A stretch of DNA of 64,000 bases from Type-B symbiont of Plautia stali (GCA_001485295.1 BBOA01000001.1:62001-126000); one strand, 5' to 3'; shown: positions 30,618 through 41,566, numbered from the stretch's first letter. The notes: generated by a model not told the origin, from the letters alone. Translations and numbers: made by a program.

Positions 30618-31205
30618 TTAAAACAGCCGCGGCCCGTAGCCCCACAGCACAACGGCCAGCGCCAGCAGTATCTCGAACACCAGCACGCCAATCGCCAGCG
30701 TCAAGCCTGAGATGCGAAGACTTTCGTAGCGGTCAATATTCAGAAACAGAGGGATGCCGATATAGAGCAGATAGCCGGTATAAACTAGCGCCAACGCGCC
30801 GACCAGTACGCAGAGCCAAACCAGCGGATAGAGCACCACGATACCGCTTAAAAACAGCGGCGTCGCCACATAGCCTGCAAATACCGTACAGCGCTGTATG
30901 CTGGGCCGCTGAGGATAGTCGCGCGCCATCCAGTGAATGACGCGGCCTATCACCGCCACGCCGCCTAAGATAATTAGATAAAACAAGACGCCGAGCGCGA
31001 TGCCGGTTAGCAGGTTAAGTTGAATAAATTGCCCTTCGCCCAGAGCCCACCCCAGCTGCGTAGTGCCGATAAAGGCGCAGATCACCGGGATCGTCGCCAT
31101 CAGCAGGACGTGGTGGGTATAGTGGTGCGAAACACTTTCGTTCTCTTGCTTGATATCGCGCATCTCCCGATCGGGATGCGCTATCAGACCCCAGACATGG
31201 TTCAT
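30618..31205 (-). CDS. yohC: YohC, Yip1-family inner-membrane protein
   Basis: 195 residues, same length as E. coli YohC as recalled, opening NHVWGLIAHPDREMRDIKQE and SHHYTHHVLLMATIPVICAF. Five hydrophobic segments follow, including FAGYVATPLFLSGIVVLYPL and LTLAIGVLVFEILLALAVVL, ending WGYGPRLF. Yip1-domain membrane protein of unknown function. Intact, while pbpG downstream on the same strand is dead. Confidence 0.92.
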   Translation of the reverse strand: MNHVWGLIAHPDREMRDIKQENESVSHHYTHHVLLMATIPVICAFIGTTQLGWALGEGQFIQLNLLTGIALGVLFYLIILGGVAVIGRVIHWMARDYPQRPSIQRCTVFAGYVATPLFLSGIVVLYPLVWLCVLVGALALVYTGYLLYIGIPLFLNIDRYESLRISGLTLAIGVLVFEILLALAVVLWGYGPRLF

Positions 31206-31412
31206 ATCATCACCTCTCTGATGCGATAAGCCGCCTTACCCATGCCGAGCGATTTTTCAGGCAGCGTTACTGAAGTATAAACGGGATTGCTGTTTTTGTA
31301 GCCAGCGCGCCGGCGATCGGCAAAAAATTGCCGCGCCTCGTTTCGCCCGACGGAAGGATTAGCCGAAGTAGTATAGAATGTAGAGATCGCCGACAAAACA
31401 GGGAGTTCACTT

Positions 31413-31988
31413 TTGCATTTAGATATCAATGGATTAATTACGCAGTACGGCTATCTAGCGATGCTGATCGGCTGTATCGCGGAGGGCGAGACCTTAACCC
31501 TACTGGGCGGCGTCGCGGCGCATGAAGGACTGCTGAACTTTGGCGGCGTGGTACTAGCGGCGACGGCTGGCGGCGTGATCGGCGATGAGCTGCTCTACTG
31601 GATCGGCCGTCGCTACGGCGCGAAGATCCTGCGCAAGCTGAAAAAACATCAGGACAAAGTGGTCAAGGCCAACCGCCTTATTCAGTGTCATCCCAGCCTG
31701 TTTGTCATTGGCGTGCGCTTTATGTACGGCTTTCGCATTATCGGACCGATCATCATCGGCGCCAGCCACCTGAAGCCAATGAAGTTTTTTCTGCTAAATA
31801 TTGTCGGCGCAGCAATCTGGGCAACCATCTTCGTCGCCCTAGGATACTTTGCCGGCGGTATGATCGAGCTCTGGCTGCACAAGCTTGACCAACATCTGAA
31901 ACATATCCTGTGGCTGGTCGCGGCGGTGATCTTCGCCTTTGCGCTGCGCTGGGTGATCCGCCGCTGGAACACCCGCCGCGCCGGTTAG
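31413..31988 (+). CDS. yohD: YohD, DedA-family membrane protein
   Basis: 191 residues of the DedA/VTT family: [54 protein letters not shown], the conserved [20 protein letters not shown] and a basic C-terminus. DedA proteins are thought to flip undecaprenyl phosphate or phosphatidyl-ethanolamine carriers. The start is TTG at 31413, with GGGAG 7 nt upstream and alignment to the E. coli N-terminus. Ends in TAG. Divergent from yohC; intact. Confidence 0.92.
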   Translation: MHLDINGLITQYGYLAMLIGCIAEGETLTLLGGVAAHEGLLNFGGVVLAATAGGVIGDELLYWIGRRYGAKILRKLKKHQDKVVKANRLIQCHPSLFVIGVRFMYGFRIIGPIIIGASHLKPMKFFLLNIVGAAIWATIFVALGYFAGGMIELWLHKLDQHLKHILWLVAAVIFAFALRWVIRRWNTRRAG

Positions 31989-32295
31989 ATATATTTCCCG
32001 CCGTAGAACTGCGGCTTGGCCAGCATAAAGCCGCCGTCGACGACAAAGGATTGTCCGGTGGTGTAGCTGGCCCACTCCGAGCAAAGCCAAGCGACCAAGC
32101 TGGCTATCTCGCGCACGTCGCCGGGCCGCCCAATCGGGATCTCCGGCGTCTTGATCTTCTGAGCATCGCCGCTGCCCATGTTGTTCATCGGCGTGACGAT
32201 AGCGCCCGGCGCCACCGAGTTCGCTAGAATAATGCCGTTATGTGCAGCCGCCGCCTCCAATACCGCTTTTTCTATAGTTAAGGAATTGCCCCCGC
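31985..32295 (-). pseudogene. yohF: YohF-like short-chain dehydrogenase, 3' fragment
   Basis: The minus-strand frame reads [20 protein letters not shown], then [20 protein letters not shown] and [16 protein letters not shown], the C-terminal third of an SDR oxidoreductase matching YohF. The Rossmann fold, catalytic Ser and YxxxK are missing. It overlaps the yohD stop by a few bases, convergent as in E. coli. Confidence 0.88.
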
Positions 32296-32297
32296 TA

Positions 32298-33855
32298 TGG
32301 AGATGAGGATAAGCAAGATAAAAAGCCCGATTAAAGATCACGGCATTATTAGCGATCTACGCACCTACAAGCTAGCGGCGAACGACGGCGCCAGCGATCA
32401 TCTCTGCTAGTCGGCGCTCGACAGCCCGTCGGTGTTCGTCGCGCTGCTCGACAACGATGACGCGGGACTGTTTTCCCTTGCGCCGGAGTGGCGCCAGCAG
32501 CGCTACCTGCCCGACACCAATATTCTCCAGACGCGCTGCCTAGGCGATGAAGGCGTCGCGGGGATCACTGACTATATGCCTTCTGCGACGATGCGAAAAA
32601 ATAGCCGCGCCTGATCTGCAGCGTCGAAATGGTGCGTGGCAGCTGCCTAGTTTACAATGCGCTGCGTGCTGCGTCCCGCCGCCACGGTGCCGCTGACCTG
32701 CGAGGCGGACGCCGCTTCGGCGCGTTTCGAACTCCAGTCGGGCGAGCACGCCGAGTTTGAATTCGGCAATCAGGAAGACGCGCGCATCGGCGCCGTCGCC
32801 ACCGAGACCTGCTTTGAAGAGACCATCAACTACTGGAGACGCTGGAGCAAAAAAAGTAACTGAAGCTACTGACCTCCAGTCAGCAAGGCTCTATCGCCGC
32901 CGCCACTACTTTCGGCCTGCTGGAAGAGCTGGGCGGCAAGCGTAACTGGGACTATCGCGCCTCCTAGATCCGCCACGCCTCGTTCAGCATATATGCGCTG
33001 ATGCGCCTCGGCTACGTGGGGACGAAGCGAAAAACTTTACCCGCTGGGTCGGCCGCTGCGTCGAGAACAGCCATCACGACGAGATGCGTTTGCAGGTGAT
33101 GTACCGTCTCGACAACGGCATCGAGCTGCACGAAATTGAGCTGCTTAACCTTTCCGGCTACACTGACTCGCGGCCGGTGCACATCGGCAACGAAGCCCTT
33201 GGCAGCAGACACCGCTCGATATTTAAGAAGAACTGATGGATGCGGTCTATCTGGCGAATAAAGGCGAATAAATATGGCGAAGCGATCCAGCCCGACACCG
33301 GGATCTGGGAGATACGCGGCGAGCCGGAGTACTTTCTACACTCGCGCCTGATGTGCTGGATCGCCCGCTACACCTCGACATGAAACGCTCGCTGCCGATG
33401 CCCTACGCCTGCTGGGACAGCGCGCACAGCGCGATCCGCGCGGATATCTGGCAAAACTTCTGGAACACCAGGCGCGGTCACTTCATCTCGACGCGCCACG
33501 GCGACCATCTCTCGACGCCTCGATGCTGCTGATGTCGCTGGTGCGCTTCGTCGGCGCGATCGATCCAAGGTGGCTGGCGACGCTTGACGCCATCAAGCGC
33601 GAGCTGGTGAGCAGCTGCTATATCGATGAGACGCCCGCCGACGGACTGACCGGCTCGGAAGGTTCGTTCGGCGCCTGTTCATTCTGGTATGTGGAGTGTC
33701 TGGCGCGCGCCGGACGCATCCATGAGGCGCATTTCGAGTTTGAGAAACTGCTGAGCTACACCAATCCGCTAGGATTACATGCCGAGAAGTTCAACAGTCA
33801 CGGCCGCGCGCTGGGCAATATGCCGCAGGCGCTGACCCATCTGGCGCTGTATTAG
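32298..33855 (+). pseudogene. Glycoside hydrolase family 15 protein, broken
   Basis: From ATG 32298: [31 protein letters not shown] for Trp (32408), SALDSPSVFVALLD, YLPDTNILQTRCLGDEGVAG and ITDYMP, the N-terminal beta domain of GH15 glucoamylase/trehalase-like enzymes. The C-terminal part gives NWDYRAS-like and LTGSEGSFGACSFWYVECLA, EAHFEFEKLLSYTNPLGLHA. Indels, a 10-nt tandem duplication (33253-33262 = 33263-33272) and amber codons break it. Substrate unknown; trehalose or maltose-type glucosides are usual. Confidence 0.85.
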
Positions 33856-34077
33856 CGCCGCCTTTTTTCTCAACCGAAAATTAAGTGGCGAAATGACGTT
33901 ATGGCAGCCGTGACGGCCCCGATCACACAGTCCGGTTACCTAAAGTCTGTGCTGGCTGCTAAAATCCTGATTCACAACATCGAAACAATGCCCATATAAT
34001 GTGCAGCCGGTCACGCTGACTGGTGCGGGGTCGATAAATTGACAAGCATGCTAATAGGCCATAACAACTTGTAAAAT

Positions 34078-35019
34078 ATGAAAATGATTCGCGTGTTCTC
34101 TTCAATGACCCTGGCTTTGGCTGCATTTAGTCAGTCCGCCTTCGCTGTGTTTTACCCCTTACCAGCCGCAAACAGCCGTCTGGTTGGGCAAAATATTGAG
34201 ATTACCGTCCCGCAGGACAACAAGCTGCCGCTGGAAGCCTTTGCGGCGCAATACCAGATGGGCCTTAGCAATATGCTGGAAGCCAATCCTAGCACGGACG
34301 TCTATCTGCCGGAGGGAGGCAAAAAAATGATCGTTCCGCAGCAGTTGATCCTGCCTGACGCCCCGCGTGAAGGCATCGTGATCAACAGCGCGGAGATGCG
34401 CCTCTACTACTATCCGAAAGGCACTAAAACTGTCGTGGCGCTGCCAATCGGCATTGGCGAGTTAGGCAAAGATACGCCGATTAACTGGACCACATCGGTG
34501 CAGAGCAAAAAAGCGGGTCCGACCTGGAAGCCGACCAAAGCGATGCATGCTGAATATGCCGCGCGCGGCGAGAACCTGCCGGAAGTGTTCCCGACTGGCC
34601 CAGATAACCCGATGGGCCTCTATGCGCTCTATATTGGACGCCTTTACGCTATCCACGGCACCAACGCCAACTTCGGTATCGGTCTGCGCGTCAGCCACGG
34701 CTGCGTGCGTCTGCGCGCCGACGACATCAAATGGCTGTTTGAAAACGTGCCGGTCGGCACGCGCGTGCAGTTTATCGACCAGCCGGTTAAAGCCACGGTG
34801 GAGCCGGACGGTTCGCGCTACCTAGAGGTGCATACCCCGCTCTCGACCACCGAAGAACAATTTAACTCGCGCGAAGTGGTGCCAATTACCCTGACCTCGA
34901 CGGTGACTAAAGTGATCACCGACGCCAGCGTCAGCCAAGATCAGGTCAACGCCGCGATTCAGAACCGCACCGGTATGCCGACGAAAGTAAACGGCGTCGC
35001 TGACAATGTGCAGAACTGA
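34078..35019 (+). CDS. ldtB: L,D-transpeptidase (LdtB/YbiS type)
   Basis: 313 residues: signal peptide ending SAFA, a LysM-like N-part ([17 protein letters not shown]), and a YkuD domain with [14 protein letters not shown], the metal/substrate loop [20 protein letters not shown] followed by VRL, i.e. the catalytic HGTN...SHGC-R motif with nucleophile Cys. These enzymes attach Braun lipoprotein to peptidoglycan. Closest by eye to E. coli LdtB/YbiS rather than ErfK, although it is far from ybiT, its E. coli neighbour. The ribosome site is weak (TTGTAAAATATG). Intact. Confidence 0.9.
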   Translation: MKMIRVFSSMTLALAAFSQSAFAVFYPLPAANSRLVGQNIEITVPQDNKLPLEAFAAQYQMGLSNMLEANPSTDVYLPEGGKKMIVPQQLILPDAPREGIVINSAEMRLYYYPKGTKTVVALPIGIGELGKDTPINWTTSVQSKKAGPTWKPTKAMHAEYAARGENLPEVFPTGPDNPMGLYALYIGRLYAIHGTNANFGIGLRVSHGCVRLRADDIKWLFENVPVGTRVQFIDQPVKATVEPDGSRYLEVHTPLSTTEEQFNSREVVPITLTSTVTKVITDASVSQDQVNAAIQNRTGMPTKVNGVADNVQN

Positions 35020-35229
35020 TAGCGTAGCCCGTTTTCCCACTGGTTATGGATCCTCAGCTTGATAAGCTGAATTTCGCGATCGACGTCCATGAGGCTAAAG
35101 TTAGCAGCCCAATCCAGTATTTTTGGTAAAAAACCGCCACAGGCAGTTTTTGCCGGGAAGTGATCCTCGGCAAAAAAGTCATTAGCCTGTATCTGCTTTA
35201 CCTGCGTCGGCAGGAAATAATCCTGCCTG

Positions 35230-35560
35230 AGCATATCCTTCGATTAGTTCGTCAAAAAGAGTAATGTCATTCCAGCTTCTGGCCATCAGCTGGGCGCCGA
35301 CAATAGCGGAATAGATTACGCGCGCCCGTTTTTCGCCCTCCTCCGACCTGACAATGCCTGCGTTCGTGAGCTGCTCTTTGAGCCAAGCAATATTCACATC
35401 GGCAAAGGTTTGCACTTCCTGTTTCACCTGATCAGACAGATCCTCATACTCCGCTGCCATAAAGCTCGCCATGCAGATTCGATTCTCGCTCTCCAGCGAA
35501 CAGCGAAAAATTGAGGGATGAGAGATAGCGTAGCAAACTGCTAAGCGCATCTCTGTTTTT
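35230..35560 (-). pseudogene. TetR-family regulator, C-terminal fragment
   Basis: Reads SENRICMASFMAAEYEDLSD, QVKQEVQTFADVNIAWLKEQ, ARVIYSAIVGAQLMARSWND and ITLFDELIEGYAQAGLFPA, a ligand-binding half of a TetR repressor. The DNA-binding helix-turn-helix is gone: at about 35560 the sequence changes to a sensor-kinase fragment, a deletion junction. Confidence 0.75.
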
Positions 35561-36115
35561 TAAGGTTGCTGCTAAACATCCACGAAAAAATAAACAGCAG
35601 CAATAAAAGCGCCAGTCCCGTACAGGCTCGCCTGCCACAGCAGGCTGACGTTGATATTGGCGATATAATAGGTGAGATAGCGGACCAAGACGATGCCGAT
35701 AACCTGATTCCGCGCGTCGAAGATGGGCGCTTTGCCGCTCAGAGAGACGCCGATGCCCCCTTTGCGCACCGAAATAATGGTTTTCCCCTGCAGCACTTCC
35801 GCGTTGTCGCCGCCAGTTCGGAGTGTTAGAGATGATGCTCATGCACGTCGCCGATGACGATGTAGCTGGCGCGCTTTGAGCGCGCAGCGGCTGGATCAGC
35901 CTAGCGATAGCGCCGAGGTCGCGGCTCGACACCTTCTTCGCCAGCCTAGATCAGCGCAATTTCGTTCGCCTACACCCGTGCGTGTTGTACCAAATCGTAA
36001 TGTAGCTGGCGATCGATAAAATGAAACAGAATCGCGCCCTGCAACGCCAGCAGTAGGTAGGAAAACAGCACCAGCGAGAGAAAGAGTAAGGGTATCGGCG
36101 TTTCATACAACCTAT
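35561..36115 (-). pseudogene. DcuS/CitA-type sensor kinase, N-terminal fragment
   Basis: Pieces: a first membrane span with QLHYDLVQHARVQANEIAL, then LQGKTIISVRKGGIGVSLSG, KAPIFDARNQVIGIVLVRYL and a second span. The GKxxxSxRGxxGxSLxGKAP pattern is that of the periplasmic PAS-like domain of DcuS/CitA/DpiB kinases, which sense C4-dicarboxylates or citrate. The kinase domain is missing; a TetR fragment follows. Confidence 0.78.
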
Positions 36116-36229
36116 CGCGAAGGAGAGCGGAAGTAAGGCATGGTAGAGAGTACTAGCACGGCGACCGGCGGGCAATAACCGGTGAAAGCTGGAATCCACC
36201 GAGGTGTTTATGAGCGAAAACAGCTTATC

Positions 36230-36934
36230 GTCATTCCCATCGGTTGCTGGGCGTCCCAATCTTACTGGCAAGCGCAACCGTTTTTCCAGACCGCTGTTCT
36301 TGATACTTACGTTCCCTTCTTTCTACTGAGCCTAGCGTTGGCCGCGGTGATCTACACCCCTTCGCTGACGCCTAGTGTGGCGGTGGTCTGGTCAGGGCTA
36401 TGCAACTTTCTCGGCGTGCTGCTCTCCAGCGGCGTGGTAGCGTTCGGCATTATCTCGCTGCTGCCGGTCGAGCTGATTTTGCAGGCGGGCGGCGGCGGCT
36501 TCGCCATGGTCTATGCGCTGCTCTTCTTCGCCATTATCTGGAATCTAGGCACGTAGTATCTCGGCCTGCCCTCCTCCTCTTCCCACATGCTGATCGGCTT
36601 GATTATCGGCGTTGGCATCGCCCTGCTGTACGGCCACAGCGGTATGAGCGGCGTGGACTGGGATCAGGCGATTAAGATCGGCTATTCGCTGATCCTGTCG
36701 CCGCTGGTGAGCTTTATCTGCGCTGCGCTGCTGCTGGGGATGAAGGCGTTTATCTGCAACCTCGACCTCTATGAGGCGCCGAAAAGCGACACACCGCAGC
36801 CGGCCTGGATCCGCGGCCTGCTGATGTACCTGACCTCGGAGTCAATCAAGCATATTCAGGCGAATAAGGTGACGATGTCGGAAGAGACGCAGCGTAATCT
36901 GACGGCAAGCAGCAGCCCCACAACGTCAGGCTAA
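36230..36934 (+). pseudogene. pitA: Pit-type inorganic phosphate transporter, broken
   Basis: Reads LALAAVIYTPSLTPSVAVVW, SGLCNFLGVLLSSGVVAFGI, IIWNLGT, TAG for Trp (36554), YLGLPSSSSHMLIGLIIGVG and DLYEAPKSDTPQPAWIRGLL, then directly YLTSESIKHIQANKVTMSEE: an internal deletion removes the second conserved repeat. The start is also lost. PitA imports metal-phosphate with protons. Confidence 0.85.
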
Positions 36935-36989
36935 GCTAACGGCGCCTCGTTGTACTTCATGTACTTCACTGCCCGACTAAATATGGGAC

Positions 36990-37372
36990 GGCACCGTCTC
37001 GCGCATCGCTTACGCGCCACGTCAGTTCAGGATTTTTCAGCAGCGTGGCGCCGCCGCTGCCGTTGACCAGCTTCGACGGGCAGCCGCAATTGAGATCGAC
37101 GCCCCACGAGCACTAGCTCCGCAGTGCGCCGCGTTCTCTGCCAGCCATTCAGGATACTGCCGAGCAAGCTGCAAACGCACCCGCGTGCCGGACGGCGTGC
37201 GGCTGGCATTGTGCAGCTCTGGACAGAGCCGGTAAAACGATTTTACCGGTAGCAGCTGATCCACCATGCGCAAAAACTCGGTGACGCAGAGGTCGTAGTC
37301 GTTGACCTCGCTCAGCAGCTCGCGTACCAGTGAATCTAGCACGCCCTCCATCGGGGCAAGCAACACCCGCAT
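36990..37372 (-). pseudogene. dusC: DusC tRNA-dihydrouridine synthase, 5' fragment
   Basis: From ATG 37372: [60 protein letters not shown] and [10 protein letters not shown], then frameshifts ([16 protein letters not shown] text near 37040) and loss of the remaining two-thirds. DusC makes D16 in tRNA. The ATG is 4 nt after the rhlE stop, so the two were probably co-transcribed in this lineage, unlike E. coli where dusC is far from rhlE. Confidence 0.88.
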
Positions 37373-37376
37373 GGCA

Positions 37377-38627
37377 TTACGCGGTTCCGGTTTTCTTCGC
37401 AGCCGGACGACGCGACGGCCGCACAGGCTTATCACCCTGCGCGGCCTGGCCCTGACGGCCGTTCTGAATCGGCTCCGCCTTGATGCTTGGATCCGGCTCG
37501 TAGCCCGGCACTGCCAGACGCGGAATTTCGCGCTTCAGCAGACGCTCGATGTCGCGCAGCAGCTTGTGCTCGTCGACGCAGACTAACGAGAGCGCGGTGC
37601 CGATGGTGGTGGCGCGACCGGTACGGCCGATGCGGTGCACGTAATCTTCCGCCACGTTCGGCAGTTCATAATTCACCACATGCGGCAGTTCTTCGATATC
37701 GAGACCGCGCGCGGCGATATCGGTGGCGACCAGCAGGCGGATAGCGCCGGTTTTAAAGTTGGCCAAGGCGCGGGTACGCGCGCCTTGGCTTTTATTGCCG
37801 TGGATCGCCGCCGCGGTGATACCGTCTTTGTTCAGCTGCTCCGCCAAGTGGTTGGCCCCGTGTCTGGTGCGGGTGAATACTAGCACCTGCTTCCAGTTGC
37901 CTTCGCCGATCAGCTGCGAAAGTAATTCCCGCTTGCGCTTCTTGTCGACGAAGTACACCTGCTGCGACACCTGCTCGGAGGCGGTGTTGCGGCGCGCGAC
38001 TTCAACCTGCTCCGGGTTGTGCAGCAGTTTTTCCGCCAAGGTTTTGATGTCGTCGGAGAAGGTCGCCGAGAAGAGCAGGTTCTGACGCTTAGCCGGCAGC
38101 TTGGCCAGCACGCGACGAATATCGTGGATAAAGCCCATATCGAGCATGCGATCCGCTTCGTCCAGCACCAGTACTTCGATCTGCGACAGATCGACCGCGT
38201 TCTGGTGTTCGAGATCGAGCAGACGGCCCGGCGTGGCGACCAGAATATCGACGCCGCCGCGCAGCTTTATCATCTGCGGGTTGATGCTGACGCCGCCGAA
38301 CACCACCAGCGAACGCAGCTGCAGGTATTTGCTGTAGTCGCGCACGTTTTCGCCGATCTGTGCAGCCAGTTCGCGCGTCGGGGGGAGGATAAGCGCGCGC
38401 ACCGGACGGCGGCCGCGGCCCGATACCGCCTGAGTAGAGAGTTTCTGCAGCAGCGGCAGCGTAAAGCCGGCGGTTTTGCCGGTGCCGGTCTGCGCGCTGG
38501 CCAGCAGATCGCGGCCGGAGAGCACCACGGGGATCGCTTGGCGCTGAATAGGCGTAGGTTCACGGTAGCCCTGTTCAGCAACCGCACGCAAAATATCGGC
38601 GCTCAGGCCGAGAGAGTCAAAAGACAT
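37377..38627 (-). CDS. rhlE: RhlE DEAD-box RNA helicase
   Basis: 416 residues. Motifs in order: Q motif [20 protein letters not shown]...[10 protein letters not shown], Walker [37 protein letters not shown] (DEAD), SATF, and C-domain [33 protein letters not shown]. RhlE acts in ribosome assembly and RNA turnover. The C-terminal basic tail is shorter than in E. coli (which has about 454 residues), ending [14 protein letters not shown]. Frame intact. Confidence 0.96.
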   Translation of the reverse strand: MSFDSLGLSADILRAVAEQGYREPTPIQRQAIPVVLSGRDLLASAQTGTGKTAGFTLPLLQKLSTQAVSGRGRRPVRALILPPTRELAAQIGENVRDYSKYLQLRSLVVFGGVSINPQMIKLRGGVDILVATPGRLLDLEHQNAVDLSQIEVLVLDEADRMLDMGFIHDIRRVLAKLPAKRQNLLFSATFSDDIKTLAEKLLHNPEQVEVARRNTASEQVSQQVYFVDKKRKRELLSQLIGEGNWKQVLVFTRTRHGANHLAEQLNKDGITAAAIHGNKSQGARTRALANFKTGAIRLLVATDIAARGLDIEELPHVVNYELPNVAEDYVHRIGRTGRATTIGTALSLVCVDEHKLLRDIERLLKREIPRLAVPGYEPDPSIKAEPIQNGRQGQAAQGDKPVRPSRRPAAKKTGTA

Positions 38628-38839
38628 TAAGTGTGTTACTCCGGTCTGCCCTGACCGCGATTCACGGTGTAGTTTTCAGGGAAAAGCGACGCCAGCCGCG
38701 GACTAAGCCGGGGGCTAACGTGTGAAAAGGGCACAAACTACGATGCGTAAGGCAGGCAGTGTAGCAGCTTTCGTCGCGGGGTGCGAGAAGGCCGCAAACA
38801 ACAGGTCACACGAAGGTAGCCCTGTGCGAACGCGGAGCG

Positions 38840-39232
38840 TTAGCTGCGTTTCTTCTGGATGCGTCCTGCCGGCTCTTTCGCCAGCAGCGAGACCAGCGCG
38901 GGTCCCACCAGCATCACCACGCCCAGCGTGCCAATCAGTAACGCATTGTGCACGTAGCGCGAGACGATAAACAGCGTCATCATCGCCGCGCCAAAGTAGT
39001 AGGTGGTGGTCGCTTCTTCAAAATAATCACCGATGCTACGCAAACGAACACTACGCTGCAGGACCAGCATGGCGATAAACACCACGGCATAGGCGGCTAC
39101 CAGCGTGCTGCACACTTCGATCAGAGCTTTGTGCAGCCAGCCCCAGATCAGCGCGGCGATCACCAGCGCTTGCATCGCAATATGCAAGCAGGTTTGTCCG
39201 GTGATGATTTGAACACGATTAGACCATTTCAT
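38840..39232 (-). CDS. ybhQ: YbhQ inner-membrane protein
   Basis: About 130 residues starting MKWSNRVQIITGQTCLHIAM, with four hydrophobic segments (QALVIAALIWGWLHKALIEV, AAYAVVFIAMLVLQ, YYFGAAMMTLFIVSRYV, LLIGTLGVVMLVGPALVSLL) and a basic tail. It matches E. coli YbhQ in size and position between rhlE and ybhP. ATG 39232 is chosen because AGGAGAAAAG precedes it, rather than the in-frame start six codons upstream. Function unknown. Intact. Confidence 0.88.
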   Translation of the reverse strand: MKWSNRVQIITGQTCLHIAMQALVIAALIWGWLHKALIEVCSTLVAAYAVVFIAMLVLQRSVRLRSIGDYFEEATTTYYFGAAMMTLFIVSRYVHNALLIGTLGVVMLVGPALVSLLAKEPAGRIQKKRS

Positions 39233-39409
39233 TCTTTTCTCCTGGCACAACTAACAGGTCACCCAAGTGCAACCGGCACAGGCCGGAAACGGTTTCCTCA
39301 ATAAAGCAATTTTCGGATAACGCCCTAAATTTCCATCCTAAACCACACCCGTCTGTGACAAAGACTACACTTTACTTCTGTTGCTAATGAAAAGGAGTGT
39401 GTCGAGAGT

Positions 39410-40076
39410 ATGCCACAAACTAAGCAAGGGTTTTCCCTTAAAGTCCTGACGATAAATACCCACAAGGGATTCACCACTTTCAACCATCGCTTTCCTGCCG
39501 GAACTGCGTAAAGCGGTAGGCACTACGTCGGCGGATATCATTTTTCTGCAGGAGGTGATAGGTACACATGCCATTCACCCTTTGCACCACGAGAACTAGC
39601 CCGGCACACTACACTACAAGTTTCTGGCCGACACCATGTGGAACGATTTCGCCTACGGGAGTAACTCCCTCTATTCCCTCTATCCGGAGAGACACCACGG
39701 AAACATGATTTTGTCACGGTTTCCCATTCAGGAATATGAAAATCGTGATATTTCTGTTACAGGAAGTGAAAACCGCGGCATGTTGCACTACTAGATAGCC
39801 CTGCCGGAACCGCACGGGCACGCTGCACGTTATCTGCGTGTATCTGGGTCTGAAAGAGGCTCATCGCTATGCGCAAATGAAGATGATGTGCGATATGGTG
39901 GCCTCGCTGCCGCCCAACGCGCCGCTGGTGGTCCCGGGGATTTCAACGACTGGTAGCTGCGCGCTAACCGCATCCTGAAGCCAACGCTACTGTCAGTCAT
40001 CCTTGGGGCGTTGCCGCGCCGTCCCTATTCGCATCTGTCAGATCACGCCCCGCTCGTCGTGGAGATCCACCTATGA
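39410..40076 (+). pseudogene. ybhP: YbhP endonuclease/exonuclease/phosphatase-like protein, broken
   Basis: From ATG 39410: [20 protein letters not shown], a shift, [20 protein letters not shown], amber, [62 protein letters not shown]-like text with a stop, and SDHAPLVVEIHL at the end. The EEP catalytic pieces (LQEV, GDFND, SDHAP) are all visible but in different frames. A 9-nt tandem duplication lies at 39666-39683. Its end overlaps clsB by ATGA. Confidence 0.9.
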
Positions 40077-40893
40077 ATTTTGAATGGCGAGAAGGCAATG
40101 CTGCGCCTGCTAAAAAACGGCGAACAATTTTTCCCGCGCGTGTTCAGCGCGATTCAGCACGCCGAGCGTAGGATGCTGCTGCCCGCCGCGCAGCGCGGCG
40201 TGAAGAAGAGGTGATGGTGGACGGCTACGGCTCGCCGGATATATCCGATCAATTCGTCAACAGCCTGACGGCTGAAGGCGTGTGCTTCATCTATTACGAT
40301 CCGCGCACGCTGGCGACGTGATGCGCACCAACGTCTTCCGCCGCCTGCATCGTAAAATCGTGGTGGTGGATGACGCCATCACCTTTATCGGCGGCATTAA
40401 CTTCTCCGCCGAGCACAACACCAGCTACGGGCCGGAAGCGAAGTAGGACTACGCCGTCGAGGTTAAAGGCCCCATCGTGGCGGGTGGGCAGCGAGGCGGT
40501 GACACGCCGCTGCCGATAGCACCGCCATGCCGTGAACGCCACGCACCGGCAACTCGCAGGTACTGTTAGTTTATCGCGATAACGACGACCATCGCAACGA
40601 TAATTGAAAAGCATCATCTCGATATGCTGCGTACAGCGAAAGAGGATGTGATTATCGCCAACGCCTACTTTTTCCCCGGCTATCCAACCGCCTACCGGCT
40701 GACCGCGACAAGCGCTTTGATATCGACAGCCGCAAGATGGGGGTGTCACGCGTCGATATCGTCACGCAGCCGGTGCTGCCGGGCGCCAACGCCTAGCAGC
40801 ACGGCGAGGTATCCAGCTAAAACACGTTTCCGGCAGCGGCGAGCATGCGCACGGCCACACTCATTTCGGTGCGTCGAAGCAGCTCAGCATGCC
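40073..40893 (+). pseudogene. clsB: ClsB cardiolipin synthase, broken
   Basis: Starts ATG 40073 (NFEWREGN), continues in other frames with VMVDGYGSPDISDQFVNSLT, TNVFRRLHRKIVVVDDAITF (the first HKD motif), GGINFSAEHNTSYGPEAK, TAG for Gln, DYAVEVKGPIVA, and AKEDVIIANAYFFPGY. The second HKD motif and C-terminus are missing. ClsB joins phosphatidylglycerol molecules into cardiolipin. Confidence 0.9.
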
Positions 40894-41346
40894 TTAATTC
40901 CAGCGCTGCGCGGCCTGGTGGTCGCTGTCACGGGCGTCGACCCAGCGCTCGCCCTGTTCGGTGGCCTCGCGCTTCCAGAACGGGGCGCGTGTTTTCAGGT
41001 AATCCATAATGAATTCTGCAGCGGCGAAGGCGCTGCAGCGTTGCACGCTGGTGACGCCGACAAACACAATTTCCTCGCCGGGAAACAGCTCGCCGATGCG
41101 GTGAATAACGCTGACGTGCTGTAGCGGCCAGCGGCTGCGCGCCTCGTCGACAATATCCTGCAACGCCTTTTCCGTCATGCCTGGATAGTGTTCGAGCGTC
41201 AGCGCGGTAATGCTGTCGCCCAAGTTGTGATTGCGCACTTTCCCAGTGAAGGTCACCACCGCGCCATCAGCATCGGAGGTAGAAAGCCAAGCGTATTCGT
41301 TGGCCATGTTGAAAGGCTCCGCACCAACGCGGATCTGCGTTGCCAT
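40894..41346 (-). CDS. moaE: MoaE, molybdopterin synthase large subunit
   Basis: 150 residues, the E. coli length. Conserved TGKVRNHNLGDSITALTLEH, YPGMTEKAL, RWPLQHVSVIHRIGEL, the catalytic-region FVGVTSVQRCSAFAAAEFIM and DYLKTRAPFWKRE (active-site Lys) are all present. MoaE with thiocarboxylated MoaD inserts the dithiolene sulphurs into cyclic pyranopterin. ATG 41346 follows the moaD stop by one base; the ribosome site GGAGG is formed by the codons for the MoaD Gly-Gly end. Intact, though upstream moaA and moaB are broken. Confidence 0.93.
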   Translation of the reverse strand: MATQIRVGAEPFNMANEYAWLSTSDADGAVVTFTGKVRNHNLGDSITALTLEHYPGMTEKALQDIVDEARSRWPLQHVSVIHRIGELFPGEEIVFVGVTSVQRCSAFAAAEFIMDYLKTRAPFWKREATEQGERWVDARDSDHQAAQRWN

Positions 41347-41347
41347 C

Positions 41348-41566
41348 TTAACCTCCCGTGACCGGCGGGAAAAACGCCACCTCATCGCCCGCCTGTAGCG
41401 GATGCGACATCGGCACCAGCGTCTGATTCACGGCGGCCAGCAGTTTGCCAGATTCGAGAGCCAGCGCATCGCGTAGCGTCGCCACGTTGGGAAAGGTATC
41501 GGGCATCTCCAGCACGCTGGTGCCCACTAGCTCGCGCACCTGAGCGAAAAACAGCACGTTAATCAT
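41348..41566 (-). CDS. moaD: MoaD, molybdopterin synthase small subunit, with internal deletion
   Basis: 72 residues, ubiquitin-like: [20 protein letters not shown], then [20 protein letters not shown] and the sulphur-carrier tail [11 protein letters not shown]. Against the 81-residue E. coli protein about nine residues are missing in frame just before [11 protein letters not shown], in the helix-loop region. The Gly-Gly end is intact. It may be weakened or still active; I cannot decide. It overlaps moaC by 8 nt. Confidence 0.85.
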   Translation of the reverse strand: MINVLFFAQVRELVGTSVLEMPDTFPNVATLRDALALESGKLLAAVNQTLVPMSHPLQAGDEVAFFPPVTGG

